Origin: Pseudomonas sp. HAR-UPW-AIA-41
GTDB lineage: Bacteria > Pseudomonadota > Gammaproteobacteria > Pseudomonadales > Pseudomonadaceae
Direction of reading: 5' to 3'
Length of the DNA stretch: 64,000 nt
NCBI RefSeq assembly: GCF_002304225.1
Contig: NZ_NSLB01000008.1
Location: forward strand, 84,610 to 148,609
The notes under the pieces: generated by a model
Told to the model about the DNA's origin: nothing
Seen by the model: only the letters and a program-made list of their open reading frames with translations
Databases searched by the model: none
Shown here: piece by piece, positions 1-10,365 of the stretch
Position numbering within the stretch: position 1 is the first letter of the stretch
Layout: each line of letters starts with the position of its first letter
Program-made: the position numbers and the translations under genes

Positions 1-1370
1 GCCTCCCAGGGGGTGATGTGGTCGGTGGTGCCGGCTACGCAGTACAGGTCACAGGTGACCTTGGACAGGTCGATCGGCGTGTCGCATACCTCAAGGGCAT
101 TGGGGCGCAGCAGCGGGTTGGTTTTGAACATTTCCACCAGTTCGCCATGGAAGGCGGCCGGCAGGCGCGTGGTGTCGTTGTTCCAGTAGAGGATGTCGAA
201 CACCGGCGGCTCGTTGCCGAGGAGGTAGTTGTTGACCCAGTAGTTCCAGATCAGATCGTTCGGGCGCATCCAGGCGAACACCTTGGCCATGTCCTTGCCT
301 TCGAGAACGCCGGACTGGTAGGAGCGGCGCTTGGCGGCTTCCAGGGTCTTCTCGTCGGCAAACAGGGCGACCTGGGTGTCCAGGGTGAAGTCGAGAACGC
401 TGACCATCTGCGTAACCGCATTGATCTTGTTCACGCCGCTGGCGGCATAGTGCCCCAGCAGCGCGGCGGTGGTGATGCCGCCCGAGCAGGCGCCGAGCGT
501 GTTGACGTCCGGGCTGCCGGTGATGGCGCAGACCACGTCGATGGCTTCCTTGAGCGCTTCGATGTAGGTCGACAGGCCCCACTCGCGGTGAGCCTTGGTC
601 GGGTTGCGCCAGCTGACGATGAAAGTCTGCAGGCCGTTGCGCAGGCAGAATCGCGCCAGGCTCTTCTCCGGCGACAGGTCAAAGACGTAGAACTTGTTGA
701 TCTGCGGCGGCACCACCAGCAGCGGTCGGCTCAGTACCTGCTCGGTGACCGGCTTGTACTGGATCAGTTCGAGCACGTCATTGCGGAACACCACGGCGCC
801 TTCGGTGGTGGCCAGGCTCTTGCCCACTTCGAACGCGGTCATGTCGGTCTGGCTGGGCATGCCGCCGTTGTTGACCAGATCCTTGGCCAGGTGCGACAGG
901 CCGTCGAGCAGGCTCTTGCCGCCGGTCTCGAAGAAGCGTTTGACCGCGGCCGGGTTGGCCAGGGTGTTGGTTGGCGACATGGCTTCGGTCATCAGGCTGA
1001 TGACGAAGTGCGCGCGGCTGGTGTCCTGCTCGGACAGTGCGCTCTCTTCAATCCACTCGTGCAGTTCCTTGCGCCAGGCCAGGTAGGTCTGCATGTAGCG
1101 CTTGTACAGGGGGTTCTGGCTCCAGGCCGGGTCGGTGAAGCGACGGTCATCGCTTTCCGGTTTCAGCTCGGAGCTGCCCAGTACCACGTCCTTCAGCTGC
1201 AGGCCGAAGCGGGCGACGTGTTTGGTGCTGTGAATAGGTTGCTTTAGCGCCTGCATGAGCACCATGCGCGCCGAGGTGAGGATGTCCTTGCCGCGAAATC
1301 CGATTACCGGGTTGAGGCCAAGGGTGCTTTCAGCCGCCTGTTGTGGCAGGTCATTATTCTTGTTGGTCAT
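1..1370 (-). CDS. phaC1: Class II poly(3-hydroxyalkanoate) synthase, partial
   Basis: Polymerises (R)-3-hydroxyacyl-CoA into medium-chain-length PHA at the granule surface. About 456 residues are visible from the ATG at 1370; the C-terminus lies beyond the left edge (family length about 560). The lipase-like box GACSGG places the nucleophile at Cys295, and the alpha/beta-hydrolase region follows. An SD (GGAG) lies about 8 bases upstream of the start. Class II synthases of Pseudomonas carry this N-terminus (MTNKNNDLPQ) and Cys box, and the position next to hslVU fits phaC1 rather than phaC2. The catalytic Asp and His and the rest of the pha cluster would lie outside the window. Confidence 0.95.
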   Translation of the reverse strand, partial: MTNKNNDLPQQAAESTLGLNPVIGFRGKDILTSARMVLMQALKQPIHSTKHVARFGLQLKDVVLGSSELKPESDDRRFTDPAWSQNPLYKRYMQTYLAWRKELHEWIEESALSEQDTSRAHFVISLMTEAMSPTNTLANPAAVKRFFETGGKSLLDGLSHLAKDLVNNGGMPSQTDMTAFEVGKSLATTEGAVVFRNDVLELIQYKPVTEQVLSRPLLVVPPQINKFYVFDLSPEKSLARFCLRNGLQTFIVSWRNPTKAHREWGLSTYIEALKEAIDVVCAITGSPDVNTLGACSGGITTAALLGHYAASGVNKINAVTQMVSVLDFTLDTQVALFADEKTLEAAKRRSYQSGVLEGKDMAKVFAWMRPNDLIWNYWVNNYLLGNEPPVFDILYWNNDTTRLPAAFHGELVEMFKTNPLLRPNALEVCDTPIDLSKVTCDLYCVAGTTDHITPWE

Positions 1371-1469
1371 CTACGACGCTCCATTGTCCAGAGACTGATA
1401 CCGGCGTTCGACTGTGTCGCGGACACAGCGCTCAGGGACCTGGTACTGCTCGGGTTGACGTGTGACGGA

Positions 1470-1519
1470 GCAGGCTCCGCCTTGCGGTGGCATTGGTTGT
1501 ACCAATGCATGGAGCCTGC
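1470..1519. repeat. Nested inverted repeats upstream of phaC1
   Basis: An outer pair of 9-base arms (1470-1478 and 1511-1519, GCAGGCTCC and its complement) encloses an inner 6-base pair (1491-1496 and 1502-1507, CATTGG/CCAATG) with a 5-base loop. The repeat sits in the 290-base gap before phaC1 and overlaps the sigma-54-like element. It could be an activator or repressor site, or a leader structure. Confidence 0.5.
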
Positions 1520-1521
1520 CA
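1506..1521 (-). promoter_or_regulatory. Sigma-54 (-24/-12) promoter candidate for phaC1
   Basis: On the minus strand the site reads TGGCAGGCTCCATGCA. It has the invariant GG and GC dinucleotides with the required 10 bases between them, and it differs from the consensus TGGCACG-N4-TTGCA at two positions. It lies about 135 bases upstream of the phaC1 start, leaving room for a leader. RpoN-type promoters have been proposed for phaC1 in Pseudomonas, so the placement is plausible. Confidence 0.55.
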
Positions 1522-1660
1522 CCTTCTGGTTACCCGAGTTTTACAGTTCACGCAAGCGTTTACGCCGGTGTTTGTTTGGCGGCGAGTATTGCAAGGGACT
1601 TTAGAAAATGCGCCCTAACCTTGGGCAGGGAGGGTGCGGCAAGCAGCCGCAGGCACTGCT

Positions 1661-2035
1661 TCAGAGCATCAGCTTTACCACGGACTCGTCCGGGTGACGC
1701 GACTTGCCGGCCGCTTCCAGCTGGGCCAGGTAATCGTTCCACAGCTCTGTCTGACGGGTGGCCAGCTGGTACAGGTAGTCCCAGGTATACAGACCGCTGT
1801 CGTGGCCGTCGTCGAAGGTCAGCTTGAGCGCATAGTTGCCGGCCGGCTCTATCTTCAGCAGGGCAACGTTCTGCTTGCCGAACTGCAGGATCGGCTGGCC
1901 ATGCCCCTGCACCTCGGCTGAAGGGGAGTGCACACGCAACAGCTCGGCACTGAGTGAGTAGTGCTCACTGCCGTAGCTCAGGTCGAGGGTGCGTGAGGCC
2001 TTGTGCAGCTGGATGGCGCTGGGGATCTTGGGCAT
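1661..2035 (-). CDS. DUF971 (gamma-butyrobetaine hydroxylase-like N-terminal) protein
   Basis: Small 124-residue protein. It has the central FDDGHDSGLYTWDYL segment typical of DUF971, the fold found at the N-terminus of gamma-butyrobetaine dioxygenases and as stand-alone proteins often linked to iron-sulphur cluster handling. The ATG at 2035 was chosen because homology begins at MPKIPSAIQLH; the upstream in-frame residues are overlap from hslU in another frame. It lies 40 bases after hslU, so it is probably the third gene of the hslVU operon. A GC-rich hairpin (arms 2044-2050 and 2055-2061) sits just before its start, and no clear SD is seen. Function unproven. Confidence 0.85.
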   Translation of the reverse strand: MPKIPSAIQLHKASRTLDLSYGSEHYSLSAELLRVHSPSAEVQGHGQPILQFGKQNVALLKIEPAGNYALKLTFDDGHDSGLYTWDYLYQLATRQTELWNDYLAQLEAAGKSRHPDESVVKLML

Positions 2036-2075
2036 GGGCCGGCGGGGCGGTTGCCCGCCCCGGTCTCGCAGAAGG

Positions 2076-3413
2076 TCAGAGGATGTAACGCGACAGGTCT
2101 TCGTCCTGAGCCAGCTCGCCGAGGTGGCTGTTGACGTAGGCTGCGTCGATGCGGATCGGCGCCTCGAGGTGCTGGCTGGCCAGGTCGGCGGCGCTGAACG
2201 ACACCTCTTCCAGCAGGCGCTCGAGCAGGGTGTGCAGGCGGCGGGCACCGATGTTCTCGGTCTTCTCGTTGACCTGCCAGGCGATCTGCGCCAGGCGCTG
2301 GATGCCGTCGGCGGCGAACTCGATGTTCAGCCCTTCGGTCTTCAGCAGCTCGCGGTACTGCTCGGTCAGCGCGGCGTGCGGCTCGGTGAGGATGCGCTCG
2401 AAGTCCTGCGGCGACAGGGCCTTGAGTTCGACGCGGATCGGCAGGCGACCCTGCAGCTCGGGCACCAGATCGCTGGGCTTGGACAGGTGGAAGGCGCCGG
2501 AGGCGATGAACAGGATGTGGTCGGTCTTGACCATGCCCAGCTTGGTGTTGACCGTGCAGCCTTCGATCAGCGGCAGCAGATCGCGCTGCACGCCCTCGCG
2601 GGACACGTCGGCGCCGCCGACATTGCCGCGCTTGGCGACCTTGTCGATCTCGTCGATGAACACGATGCCGTGTTGCTCTACGGCCTCCAGAGCCTTGGTC
2701 TTGAGTTCTTCCTCGTTGACCAGACGCGCGGCTTCCTCGTCGCGGATCAGCTTGAAGGCTTCCTTGACCTTGAGCTTGCGGCTCTTTTTCTTGCCCTTGG
2801 CCATGCCGGAGAACAGGTTCTGCAGCTGGCTGGTCATTTCCTCCATGCCCGGTGGCGACATGATTTCCACGCCCATGGGTGAGTCGGCCACTTCGATGTC
2901 GATTTCCTTGTCGTCCAGTTGGCCTTCGCGCAGGCGCTTGCGGAACAGCTGGCGGGTGTTGCTGTCCTCACGCACCGGCTCCTCACCGAAACCGGTGCGG
3001 GCCGGTGGCAGCAGGGCGTCGAGGATGCGCTCTTCGGCGGCGTCCTCGGCGCGGAAGCTGACTTTCTGCATTTCCTGCTCGCGCAGCATCTTCAGCGCGG
3101 CATCGGCCAGGTCGCGGATGATCGATTCGACATCACGGCCGACATAGCCGACCTCGGTGAACTTGGTGGCCTCGACCTTGAGGAACGGCGCGTTGGCCAG
3201 TTTGGCCAGGCGTCGGGCGATTTCGGTCTTGCCGACGCCGGTGGGGCCGATCATCAGAATGTTCTTCGGCGTGACTTCCTGGCGCAGCTCGGCGGGCAGC
3301 TGCATGCGCCGCCAGCGGTTGCGCAGGGCAATGGCCACGGCGCGCTTGGCGTCGTCCTGGCCGATGATGTGGCGATCCAGTTCGGAAACGATTTCGCGGG
3401 GTGTCATGGACAT
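2076..3413 (-). CDS. hslU: ATP-dependent protease ATPase subunit HslU
   Basis: AAA+ unfoldase that forms a hexamer, unfolds substrates and feeds them to HslV in the cytoplasm. At 445 residues it has the normal length. Visible motifs are Walker A GPTGVGKT (56-63), pore loop GYVG (89-92), Walker B VFIDEIDK (251-258), the variable I-domain between about 110 and 240, and the C-terminal LSRYIL tail that inserts into HslV. The start ATG at 3413 follows an SD GGAG. It lies 23 bases after hslV and is co-transcribed with it from the RpoH-type promoter at 4021-4049. Confidence 0.98.
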   Translation of the reverse strand: MSMTPREIVSELDRHIIGQDDAKRAVAIALRNRWRRMQLPAELRQEVTPKNILMIGPTGVGKTEIARRLAKLANAPFLKVEATKFTEVGYVGRDVESIIRDLADAALKMLREQEMQKVSFRAEDAAEERILDALLPPARTGFGEEPVREDSNTRQLFRKRLREGQLDDKEIDIEVADSPMGVEIMSPPGMEEMTSQLQNLFSGMAKGKKKSRKLKVKEAFKLIRDEEAARLVNEEELKTKALEAVEQHGIVFIDEIDKVAKRGNVGGADVSREGVQRDLLPLIEGCTVNTKLGMVKTDHILFIASGAFHLSKPSDLVPELQGRLPIRVELKALSPQDFERILTEPHAALTEQYRELLKTEGLNIEFAADGIQRLAQIAWQVNEKTENIGARRLHTLLERLLEEVSFSAADLASQHLEAPIRIDAAYVNSHLGELAQDEDLSRYIL

Positions 3414-3436
3414 GGCGGGGCTCCGGCGGAGACGGC

Positions 3437-3973
3437 TCAGACGGCCGAATCCAGCTCCTCAAGCGTCAGATTCTGGTTGGTGAACACGCAGATGGAGCCG
3501 GCGATGTTCAGGGCGGTTTCGGCAATCTCGCGGGCGGACAGTTCGTCGCCGCCTTTCTGCAGCAGGGCCAGGGCGGCGGCCTGGGCGAAACCGCCGCCGG
3601 AGCCCATGGCGATCAGGCCGTGCTCGGGCTCGACCACGTCACCGTTGCCGGTGATGATCAGCGAGGCATCCTTGTTGGCCACTGCCAGCATGGCTTCCAG
3701 CCGGCTCAGGCTACGGTCGGTGCGCCAGTCCTTGGCCAGCTCGACGGCAGCGCGCACCAGATGGCCCTGGTGTTTTTCCAGCTGCCCTTCGAAGCGCTCG
3801 AACAGGGTGAAGGCGTCTGCCGTGGCGCCGGCGAATCCGGCAATCACCTGGCCGTGATAGAGGCGGCGCACCTTTTTGGCGTTGCCTTTCATCACGGTGT
3901 TGCCGAGGGATACCTGGCCGTCGCCGCCCATGACGACTTTGCCATGGCGCCGCACTGAAACGATGGTGGTCAA
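3437..3973 (-). CDS. hslV: ATP-dependent protease proteolytic subunit HslV
   Basis: Threonine protease subunit of the HslVU (ClpYQ) chamber, 178 residues. The start codon is TTG at 3973: Thr2 must follow it to become the N-terminal nucleophile (TTIVSVR), and no ATG or GTG fits. Asp18 and Lys34 (mature Asp17 and Lys33) are present. An SD GGAGA (3982-3986) lies 8 bases upstream, but it falls inside a hairpin arm (see 3979-4020). First gene of hslV-hslU-DUF971. The weak TTG start, buried SD and heat-shock promoter together suggest both transcriptional and translational control. Confidence 0.97.
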   Translation of the reverse strand: MTTIVSVRRHGKVVMGGDGQVSLGNTVMKGNAKKVRRLYHGQVIAGFAGATADAFTLFERFEGQLEKHQGHLVRAAVELAKDWRTDRSLSRLEAMLAVANKDASLIITGNGDVVEPEHGLIAMGSGGGFAQAAALALLQKGGDELSAREIAETALNIAGSICVFTNQNLTLEELDSAV

Positions 3974-3978
3974 GGGGA

Positions 3979-4020
3979 GAGTCTCCGCGCTACTGGGCCG
4001 GTTGGCCCGAATAGAGACTC
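3979..4020 (-). promoter_or_regulatory. hslV leader hairpin that buries the Shine-Dalgarno
   Basis: Arms 3979-3985 and 4014-4020 are perfectly complementary over 7 bases (GAGTCTC/GAGACTC). An inner stem, 3995-3999 with 4004-4008 (GGGCC/GGCCC, GGTT loop), stacks above them. The 3' arm on the mRNA contains most of the hslV SD GGAGA. E. coli hslVU mRNA also has a 5' stem-loop that affects expression, so conservation of a structured leader is plausible. Inference: it modulates translation or mRNA stability. Confidence 0.6.
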
Positions 4021-4049
4021 AGATGGGGGAGGCGCCCGGGCTTTTCAAC
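4021..4049 (-). promoter_or_regulatory. RpoH (sigma-32) heat-shock promoter of hslVU
   Basis: On the minus strand, GTTGAAA (4043-4049) is followed after 14 bases by CCCCATCT (4021-4028). This is a near-perfect match to the sigma-32 consensus CTTGAAA / CCCCATNT. It lies 48 bases upstream of the hslV start. hslVU is a classical RpoH regulon operon. Confidence 0.85.
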
Positions 4050-4116
4050 CGGGGCGCCGGAAAAACCTGCTCAGCGGCTATGGAAGGACTCGCTGTCTAT
4101 CTGCTCAGTGCGGATG

Positions 4117-4143
4117 GCTGTGGGTATCGTTAATATCCTCAGC
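4117..4143 (+). other. Leader hairpin upstream of the NYN gene
   Basis: Arms 4117-4127 and 4133-4143 pair at 10 of 11 positions (one T-T mismatch, one G-U pair) around the loop CGTTA. It immediately precedes the terminator hairpin at 4147-4167. Together they could form the 3' end of a small RNA or an attenuator in the leader of the gene starting at 4186. No convincing plus-strand promoter could be placed upstream. Confidence 0.45.
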
Positions 4144-4146
4144 AAG

Positions 4147-4167
4147 AGGGCTGTCGGGCCCTTTTTT
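4147..4167 (+). terminator. Intrinsic terminator just before the NYN gene
   Basis: Stem AGGGC (4147-4151) with GCCCT (4158-4162), loop TGTCGG, followed by a T run through 4167. No plus-strand protein gene ends upstream: hslV lies on the other strand. It ends 18 bases before the start codon at 4186, almost touching the SD GGAGAGG. So it either ends a small leader RNA or attenuates the downstream gene. Confidence 0.6.
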
Positions 4168-4185
4168 ATGGAGAGGTTTGTTTGG

Positions 4186-5145
4186 ATGAGTGCCTATCAA
4201 ACTACAAGTGAGGCTCGGGTTGCGGTCTTGGTCGATTGTGACAACGTTTCGCCAGACATCCTGGAGCATGCCTTGCTTGTGGTCGCTCAGTTTGGACGAG
4301 TGGTTTTGCGGCGAGGATATGGCAATCACGCTACCTTGGGGAATCGTTGGCAAGAGGCTTTGGTGCGTCAGGCGTTCACGCCATGCCTGCAATATCAGTA
4401 TGCATCTGGTAAGAACACCGCTGATATTGCGTTGGCCCTCGATGCGCTGGAGGCGCTGTTTGATGAACGAGCCGATACCTTTTGCCTGGTGACCTCCGAC
4501 TCCGACTTTGCCTACCTGTGTCGCAAGTTGCGCGAGCGCGGGGCGACTGTCTGTATCGTCGGTGAGGCCAAGACGCCTGACGCCTTGCGCAATGCCAGCG
4601 ATCAGTTCTTCGAATGGGCGCGTCCGGCTCCCGAGCCGCTTGATCTCAATGTCGATGCAGGGAAAGTTGACAATAAGGCTGACCCAGCGAGCAGGGTTGA
4701 AAAGGCAAAACCCGAGTCACCCAAAGCGCCAGTCAAACGGCGGCCTCGTTTCGTGGTGGATGCAGTTGCCTTGCTGACTAGGGATACCGGCGAGGGAAAG
4801 GTGAGTCTGGGTGCGTTGGGGCAGTACCTTAAGCGGACTGATCCGGCCTTTTCTCCGCAGACCTACGGCCATACAGGCCTCTTAGACATGCTCAAGACCT
4901 ACGATCTGCTTGCGCCGATTCAGGAGCTGGGAGGTCATTGGAATGTGTCTCTGGCATCTAGGGCGGATCTAGATGTCACTTTGGAGGCGCCCAGTTCAGA
5001 GAAGGCTGCAGAGCGCTGTCCTCAGTGTGGCTGCGATAATCTTTTGGAGCATCACGGTGTGGCTTGGTGTCCCCGTTGCTGCAAAAAAATCTCGCGACAG
5101 CTAGATCCAGCACTGCTGCCATCCCCTAACCCTCGTCAGTGCTGA
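4186..5145 (+). CDS. NYN-domain / LOTUS (OST-HTH) / zinc-ribbon protein, putative ribonuclease
   Basis: Encodes 319 residues. Residues 11-145 form a NYN (PIN-like, LabA/DUF88) domain with acidic residues in the expected places: Asp17 and Asp19 (VDCDN), Asp80 (NTAD), Asp105 and Asp107 (TSDSD). A charged Pro/Lys linker (150-187) follows. Residues about 188-257 look like a LOTUS/OST-HTH winged helix that binds RNA or partner proteins. Residues 278-300 form a Cys-rich ribbon (CPQC...CPRCC). ATG 4186 was chosen for its SD GGAGAGG; ATG 4168 lies inside the terminator tail. By family it is likely a metal-dependent RNase. It sits between hslV and the SPOR gene, with AT-richer codon use than its neighbours, so it looks inserted. 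Substrate unknown. Confidence 0.8.
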   Translation: MSAYQTTSEARVAVLVDCDNVSPDILEHALLVVAQFGRVVLRRGYGNHATLGNRWQEALVRQAFTPCLQYQYASGKNTADIALALDALEALFDERADTFCLVTSDSDFAYLCRKLRERGATVCIVGEAKTPDALRNASDQFFEWARPAPEPLDLNVDAGKVDNKADPASRVEKAKPESPKAPVKRRPRFVVDAVALLTRDTGEGKVSLGALGQYLKRTDPAFSPQTYGHTGLLDMLKTYDLLAPIQELGGHWNVSLASRADLDVTLEAPSSEKAAERCPQCGCDNLLEHHGVAWCPRCCKKISRQLDPALLPSPNPRQC

Positions 5146-5179
5146 GGCTTCAAGGAGCCTTATCTCTCTGGTTTCTCGC

Positions 5180-5914
5180 TCAGCGGCTCTGACGCTGCTG
5201 TAACAGCAGATTGCTGAAGCCGTTGCCGGCCAGCTGCTTCTGCGCGCTCGCCAGTTGCTCGCGGCTGGCGTAGGGGCCAACCAGCACGCGGTGCCAGGTT
5301 TCCTCGCGGACCTTGCCGGATTCGATCTGCACGTTCTGGCCGAGCAGGATGATCTGTGCGCGCAGCTTGTCGGCATCGTTCTGGTTGCGGAACGAGCCGG
5401 CCTGCAGGAAGAACTGCGTGCTCGGTGCGGCCTTGGCCGCTTCTGCTTTAGCGGCAGTCTTGTCGGTGGCGGCTTTGTCGGCCTCGGGCGTGGCGGCCGG
5501 TGGCGTGATCTTCGGCGGCTCGCGGCCTTCCAGCAGGGCCAAGGCACGCTCGGCTTCCTGCTCGGGCGTCAGCGGAACGGGGGCTGTGCCGGGCTTCTGC
5601 TCTTCGGGAATGGCGCCCTCCGGGACTTCAACCTGGGATTCCGGCAGCAGGGTATAGAAGTCGTACTTGGGCTTGACCGGCTGCGGCGCGGTAGCCGGCG
5701 TATTCGGCTGCGGGTGCTCGCTGGCGGCCTTCTTGTTCTCGGCGGTTTCGCGCTGGATATCCTTGCGGCCGGGCTCCAGCTGCATGAGGAAGGCGATGAA
5801 GCCGCCGATCACCAGGCCGCAGACCATCCACACCCAGCCCGGTACCGGCTTCTTCGGCGGTGCCTGATAGCGGCTGGCGCCGCGCTTGGGCGCCGGTTTC
5901 TTCTTTGCGCTCAC
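5180..5914 (-). CDS. FtsN-like SPOR-domain cell division protein
   Basis: 244 residues: a basic cytoplasmic N-terminus (KKKPAPKRG), one membrane helix at about 26-45, a long Pro/Ala/Glu-rich periplasmic linker, and a C-terminal SPOR domain from about 165 to 240 (FFLQAGSFRNQNDADKLRA ... HRVLVGPYAS). SPOR domains bind denuded septal glycan, and FtsN activates septal peptidoglycan synthesis. This layout and the position after argS match the FtsN-type protein of Pseudomonas. Its ATG (5914) directly abuts the end of argS (5915), so the two are co-transcribed. The downstream gap to 5145 holds only a weak hairpin. Confidence 0.85.
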   Translation of the reverse strand: MSAKKKPAPKRGASRYQAPPKKPVPGWVWMVCGLVIGGFIAFLMQLEPGRKDIQRETAENKKAASEHPQPNTPATAPQPVKPKYDFYTLLPESQVEVPEGAIPEEQKPGTAPVPLTPEQEAERALALLEGREPPKITPPAATPEADKAATDKTAAKAEAAKAAPSTQFFLQAGSFRNQNDADKLRAQIILLGQNVQIESGKVREETWHRVLVGPYASREQLASAQKQLAGNGFSNLLLQQRQSR

Positions 5915-7654
<1,740 letters not shown>

Positions 7655-7745
7655 GGTCTGCTCGGTCGGCCGTGCGGGTCGCAAACCGGGCATTATCCGC
7701 GGCAGTCGAGGCCTTGCCAACCGCTCAGGGGTGAATGGTGGCGAC

Positions 7746-9965
7746 TCAGAACAGGTCGAGCGGGTCGACGTCGATCGACCAGCGCACACTGCGGCTGCCC
7801 GGCAACTGCTCCAGAGCCTGCAGCCAGGGCGTCAGCAGGCGGTGCAGGGTGGCGCGGTTGCCTGCCTGCAGCAGCAGCTGGGCGCGGTGGCGGCCGGCGC
7901 GGCGCTCCATCGGTGCGGGTACCGGGCCGAGTAGTTCGACCGCTTCCAGTTGCAGCTCATCGCGCATCTGTTCGGCCAGGCTGCAGGCGTGGTCGAGGAA
8001 GGCTTCGGCCTGGCCCGGCTGATGGGCATCGGCGCGCAGCAGGGCGAGGTGGGCGAAGGGCGGCAGGCCCGCGCCGCGCCGCTCGCTCAGGGCCTGCTCG
8101 GCGAAGGCGAAGTAGCCCTGCTCGGTCAGTTGCACCAGCAGAGGGTGGTCGGCCAGATGGGTCTGCACCACCACCTTGCCGGGCATCTCGGCGCGGCCGG
8201 CGCGGCCGGCGACCTGAATGATCTGCTGGGCCATGCGTTCGCTGGCGCGGAAGTCGGCCGAGAACAGGCCACCATCGGCATCCAGTACCGCCACCAGGGT
8301 GACGCGCGGGAAGTGGTGGCCCTTGGCGAGCATCTGGGTGCCGATGAGGATGCACGGTTCGCCATGCTGGATGCGCTGGAACAGGCGGTCCATGCTGCCC
8401 TTGCGCGAGGTGCTGTCGCGGTCGATGCGCAGTACCTCGGTGTCCGGGAACAGGGTGCTCAGCCGTTCCTCGGCGCGTTCGGTGCCGGCGCCGACCGGGC
8501 GCAGGTCGAGGTGATTGCACTTCGGGCACTGGGTTGGCGGGCGTTCGCGGTGATCGCAATGGTGGCAGCGCAGCTCGCGGCTGCGCTGGTGGTAGGTCAT
8601 GCGCGCGTCGCAGCGCGGGCACTGGCTCATCCAGCCGCAGTCGTGGCACAGCAGCGTGGGGGCAAAGCCGCGGCGGTTGAGGAAGACCAGCACCTGCTGG
8701 CCGGCTTCCAGGGTCTGGCGGATGGCCTGTTGCAGCGGGCCGGAGATGCCCGAGTCGAGCGGCAGGCTCTTGATGTCGAGGCGAATTAAGCGCGGAGGCT
8801 GGGCATGGCCGGCGCGCTGGTTCAGACGCAGTAATGCATAGCGGCCGCTCTGGGCATTGTGCAGCGACTCCAGAGCCGGGGTGGCTGAGCCAAGCAGTAG
8901 CGGGATGTTCTCCAGCCGCGCACGCACAGCGGCCAGGTCGCGGGCGTGGTAGCGCAGGCCTTCCTGCTGTTTATAGGAAGCGTCGTGCTCCTCGTCGACG
9001 ATGATCAGGCCCGGGTTCTTCAGCGGGGTGAATAGCGCAGATCTTGTGCCGATAACGATGTCGGCGGCGCCATCGCGGGCGGCCAGCCAGGCATCCAGGC
9101 GTTCGCGGTCGGTCAGGGCCGAGTGCAGCAGGACGATGCGTGCATTGAAGCGGCGGGCGAACCGTTCCAGGGTCTGCGGCCCCAGATTGATCTCCGGGAT
9201 CAGTACCAGCGCCTGCTTGCCGGCCTCAAGGGTTTCGCGGATCAGCTGCAGGTAGACCTCGGTCTTGCCGCTGCCGGTGACGCCGGCCAGCAGGGCGCAG
9301 TGGAACTGGCCAAAGCCGGCGCGAACCGCCTCGAAGGCGCGGCGCTGCTCGTCATTGAGTGGCAGCTCGGCCTGAGCCAGCCAGGCACCGTGCCGCTCGG
9401 CCGGTGCCTGGCGGCGCTCTTCGATATGGATCAAGCCTTTGTCGAGCAGCAGCTTGAGGCTGTCGCGGTTGAGCTGCAGGCGCTCCAGCAAGGCCTGGGG
9501 CACACCATGGGGGTGCTGGCTGAGGGCGCGTAGGGCTTCGAGCTGACGCGGGGCGCGACTCAGGCGCGGATCGTCCAGCTGCGCGTCGGGGCTGACGTGC
9601 CAGATGCGCTCGATGCGCGTCTCGGCCGGCTCGCCCTGGCGCAGCAGGGTTGGCAGAGCCCAGGCGAAGGTGTCGCCGAGGCTGTGCTGGTAGTACTGCG
9701 CGGCCCATAGGCTGAGCTTGAACAGGCTGGCCGGTAGTGGTGGCTGGCGATCCAGTAACTCCAGGGCCGGGCGCAGTTTGTCAGCGGGTACTTCGGAGTG
9801 TGTTGTCAGTTCGACGAGGATGCCGATGATCTCGCGCCGGCCAAAAGGAACGCGCAGGCGCATGCCGGGCTGCAGGGTGGTCGCAGGCACGCCGGCAGGA
9901 GGCAGGTAGTCGAACAGCCGACGCAGTGGCGAGGGCAGGGCAAGGCGCAGGATCACGGGTGGCAC
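7746..9965 (-). CDS. priA: Primosomal protein N', replication restart helicase
   Basis: 3'-5' DExH helicase that reloads the replisome at stalled forks. 739 residues from a GTG at 9965, preceded by SD GGAG; this start gives [14 protein letters not shown], matching the usual N-terminus. An in-frame ATG at 9998 would add 11 atypical residues. Features: 3'-DNA-binding domain (1-105), Walker A GVTGSGKT (228-235), Walker B DEEH, and eight paired cysteines of the zinc-binding insert (CHDC, CPRC, CHHC, CPKC) at about 445-490. It is divergent from rpmE. Confidence 0.96.
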   Translation of the reverse strand: MPPVILRLALPSPLRRLFDYLPPAGVPATTLQPGMRLRVPFGRREIIGILVELTTHSEVPADKLRPALELLDRQPPLPASLFKLSLWAAQYYQHSLGDTFAWALPTLLRQGEPAETRIERIWHVSPDAQLDDPRLSRAPRQLEALRALSQHPHGVPQALLERLQLNRDSLKLLLDKGLIHIEERRQAPAERHGAWLAQAELPLNDEQRRAFEAVRAGFGQFHCALLAGVTGSGKTEVYLQLIRETLEAGKQALVLIPEINLGPQTLERFARRFNARIVLLHSALTDRERLDAWLAARDGAADIVIGTRSALFTPLKNPGLIIVDEEHDASYKQQEGLRYHARDLAAVRARLENIPLLLGSATPALESLHNAQSGRYALLRLNQRAGHAQPPRLIRLDIKSLPLDSGISGPLQQAIRQTLEAGQQVLVFLNRRGFAPTLLCHDCGWMSQCPRCDARMTYHQRSRELRCHHCDHRERPPTQCPKCNHLDLRPVGAGTERAEERLSTLFPDTEVLRIDRDSTSRKGSMDRLFQRIQHGEPCILIGTQMLAKGHHFPRVTLVAVLDADGGLFSADFRASERMAQQIIQVAGRAGRAEMPGKVVVQTHLADHPLLVQLTEQGYFAFAEQALSERRGAGLPPFAHLALLRADAHQPGQAEAFLDHACSLAEQMRDELQLEAVELLGPVPAPMERRAGRHRAQLLLQAGNRATLHRLLTPWLQALEQLPGSRSVRWSIDVDPLDLF

Positions 9966-10029
9966 GGCAGGCTCCGAACAGGCCGTGGATGCTAGCATGT
10001 CCGCCTATCGCGCAGTATTTGCCCATTGC

Positions 10030-10057
10030 TTGCAACGACGGGGTGGTCTGGTATCAT
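10030..10057 (+). promoter_or_regulatory. Sigma-70 promoter candidate for rpmE
   Basis: TTGCAA (10030-10035) and TATCAT (10052-10057) are separated by 16 bases, about 75 bases upstream of the rpmE start and divergent from priA. Confidence 0.45.
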
Positions 10058-10130
10058 CCGCTGCCCGATTTTCCGTGCGGTGCCTGGAAATGGCTCCAGG
10101 TGGCGGCACACCACGCCCTGAGGAATCATC

Positions 10131-10343
10131 ATGAAAGCGGACATCCATCCGAAGTACGAAGAAGTTACCGCGACTTGCAGCTGCGGCAACGTGGTCAAGA
10201 CCCGTTCCACCCTGTGCAAGGACCTGAGCCTCGACGTTTGCGCCGAGTGCCACCCGTTCTACACCGGTAAGCAGAAAGTGCTGGATACCGGCGGCCGTAT
10301 CGATCGCTTCAAGCAGCGTTTCGGCGTGTTCGGCACCAAGTAA
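10131..10343 (+). CDS. rpmE: 50S ribosomal protein L31 (zinc-binding type)
   Basis: 70-residue ribosomal protein with the four zinc ligands Cys16, Cys18, Cys37 and Cys40 (CSCGN ... CAECH), which mark the C+ or zinc-containing paralogue used under zinc sufficiency. The start is preceded by GAGGAA. The gene is single and is terminated by the strong hairpin at 10387-10415, which lies inside the next coding sequence. The C-minus paralogue usually found in Pseudomonas is not in the window. Confidence 0.97.
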   Translation: MKADIHPKYEEVTATCSCGNVVKTRSTLCKDLSLDVCAECHPFYTGKQKVLDTGGRIDRFKQRFGVFGTK

Positions 10344-10365
10344 TTGGGCTGAGGGCCGCAACCTT

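Noticed and set aside
18..1247. A 409-codon plus-strand frame at the left edge
   Set aside because: Antisense to phaC1, which has the Cys lipase box and class II N-terminus.
3973..4168. A tRNA or 4.5S RNA in the hslV-NYN gap
   Set aside because: No cloverleaf, CCA end or conserved SRP tetraloop pattern is seen; only hairpins and a terminator.
5145..5160. A terminator between the NYN gene and the ftsN-like gene
   Set aside because: Only a 5-base stem (AGGCT/AGCCT) with a mixed TATCTCTC tail; too weak to call.
10058..10130. A riboswitch or L31 autoregulatory leader upstream of rpmE
   Set aside because: The 73-base leader shows no strong hairpin or known aptamer core.
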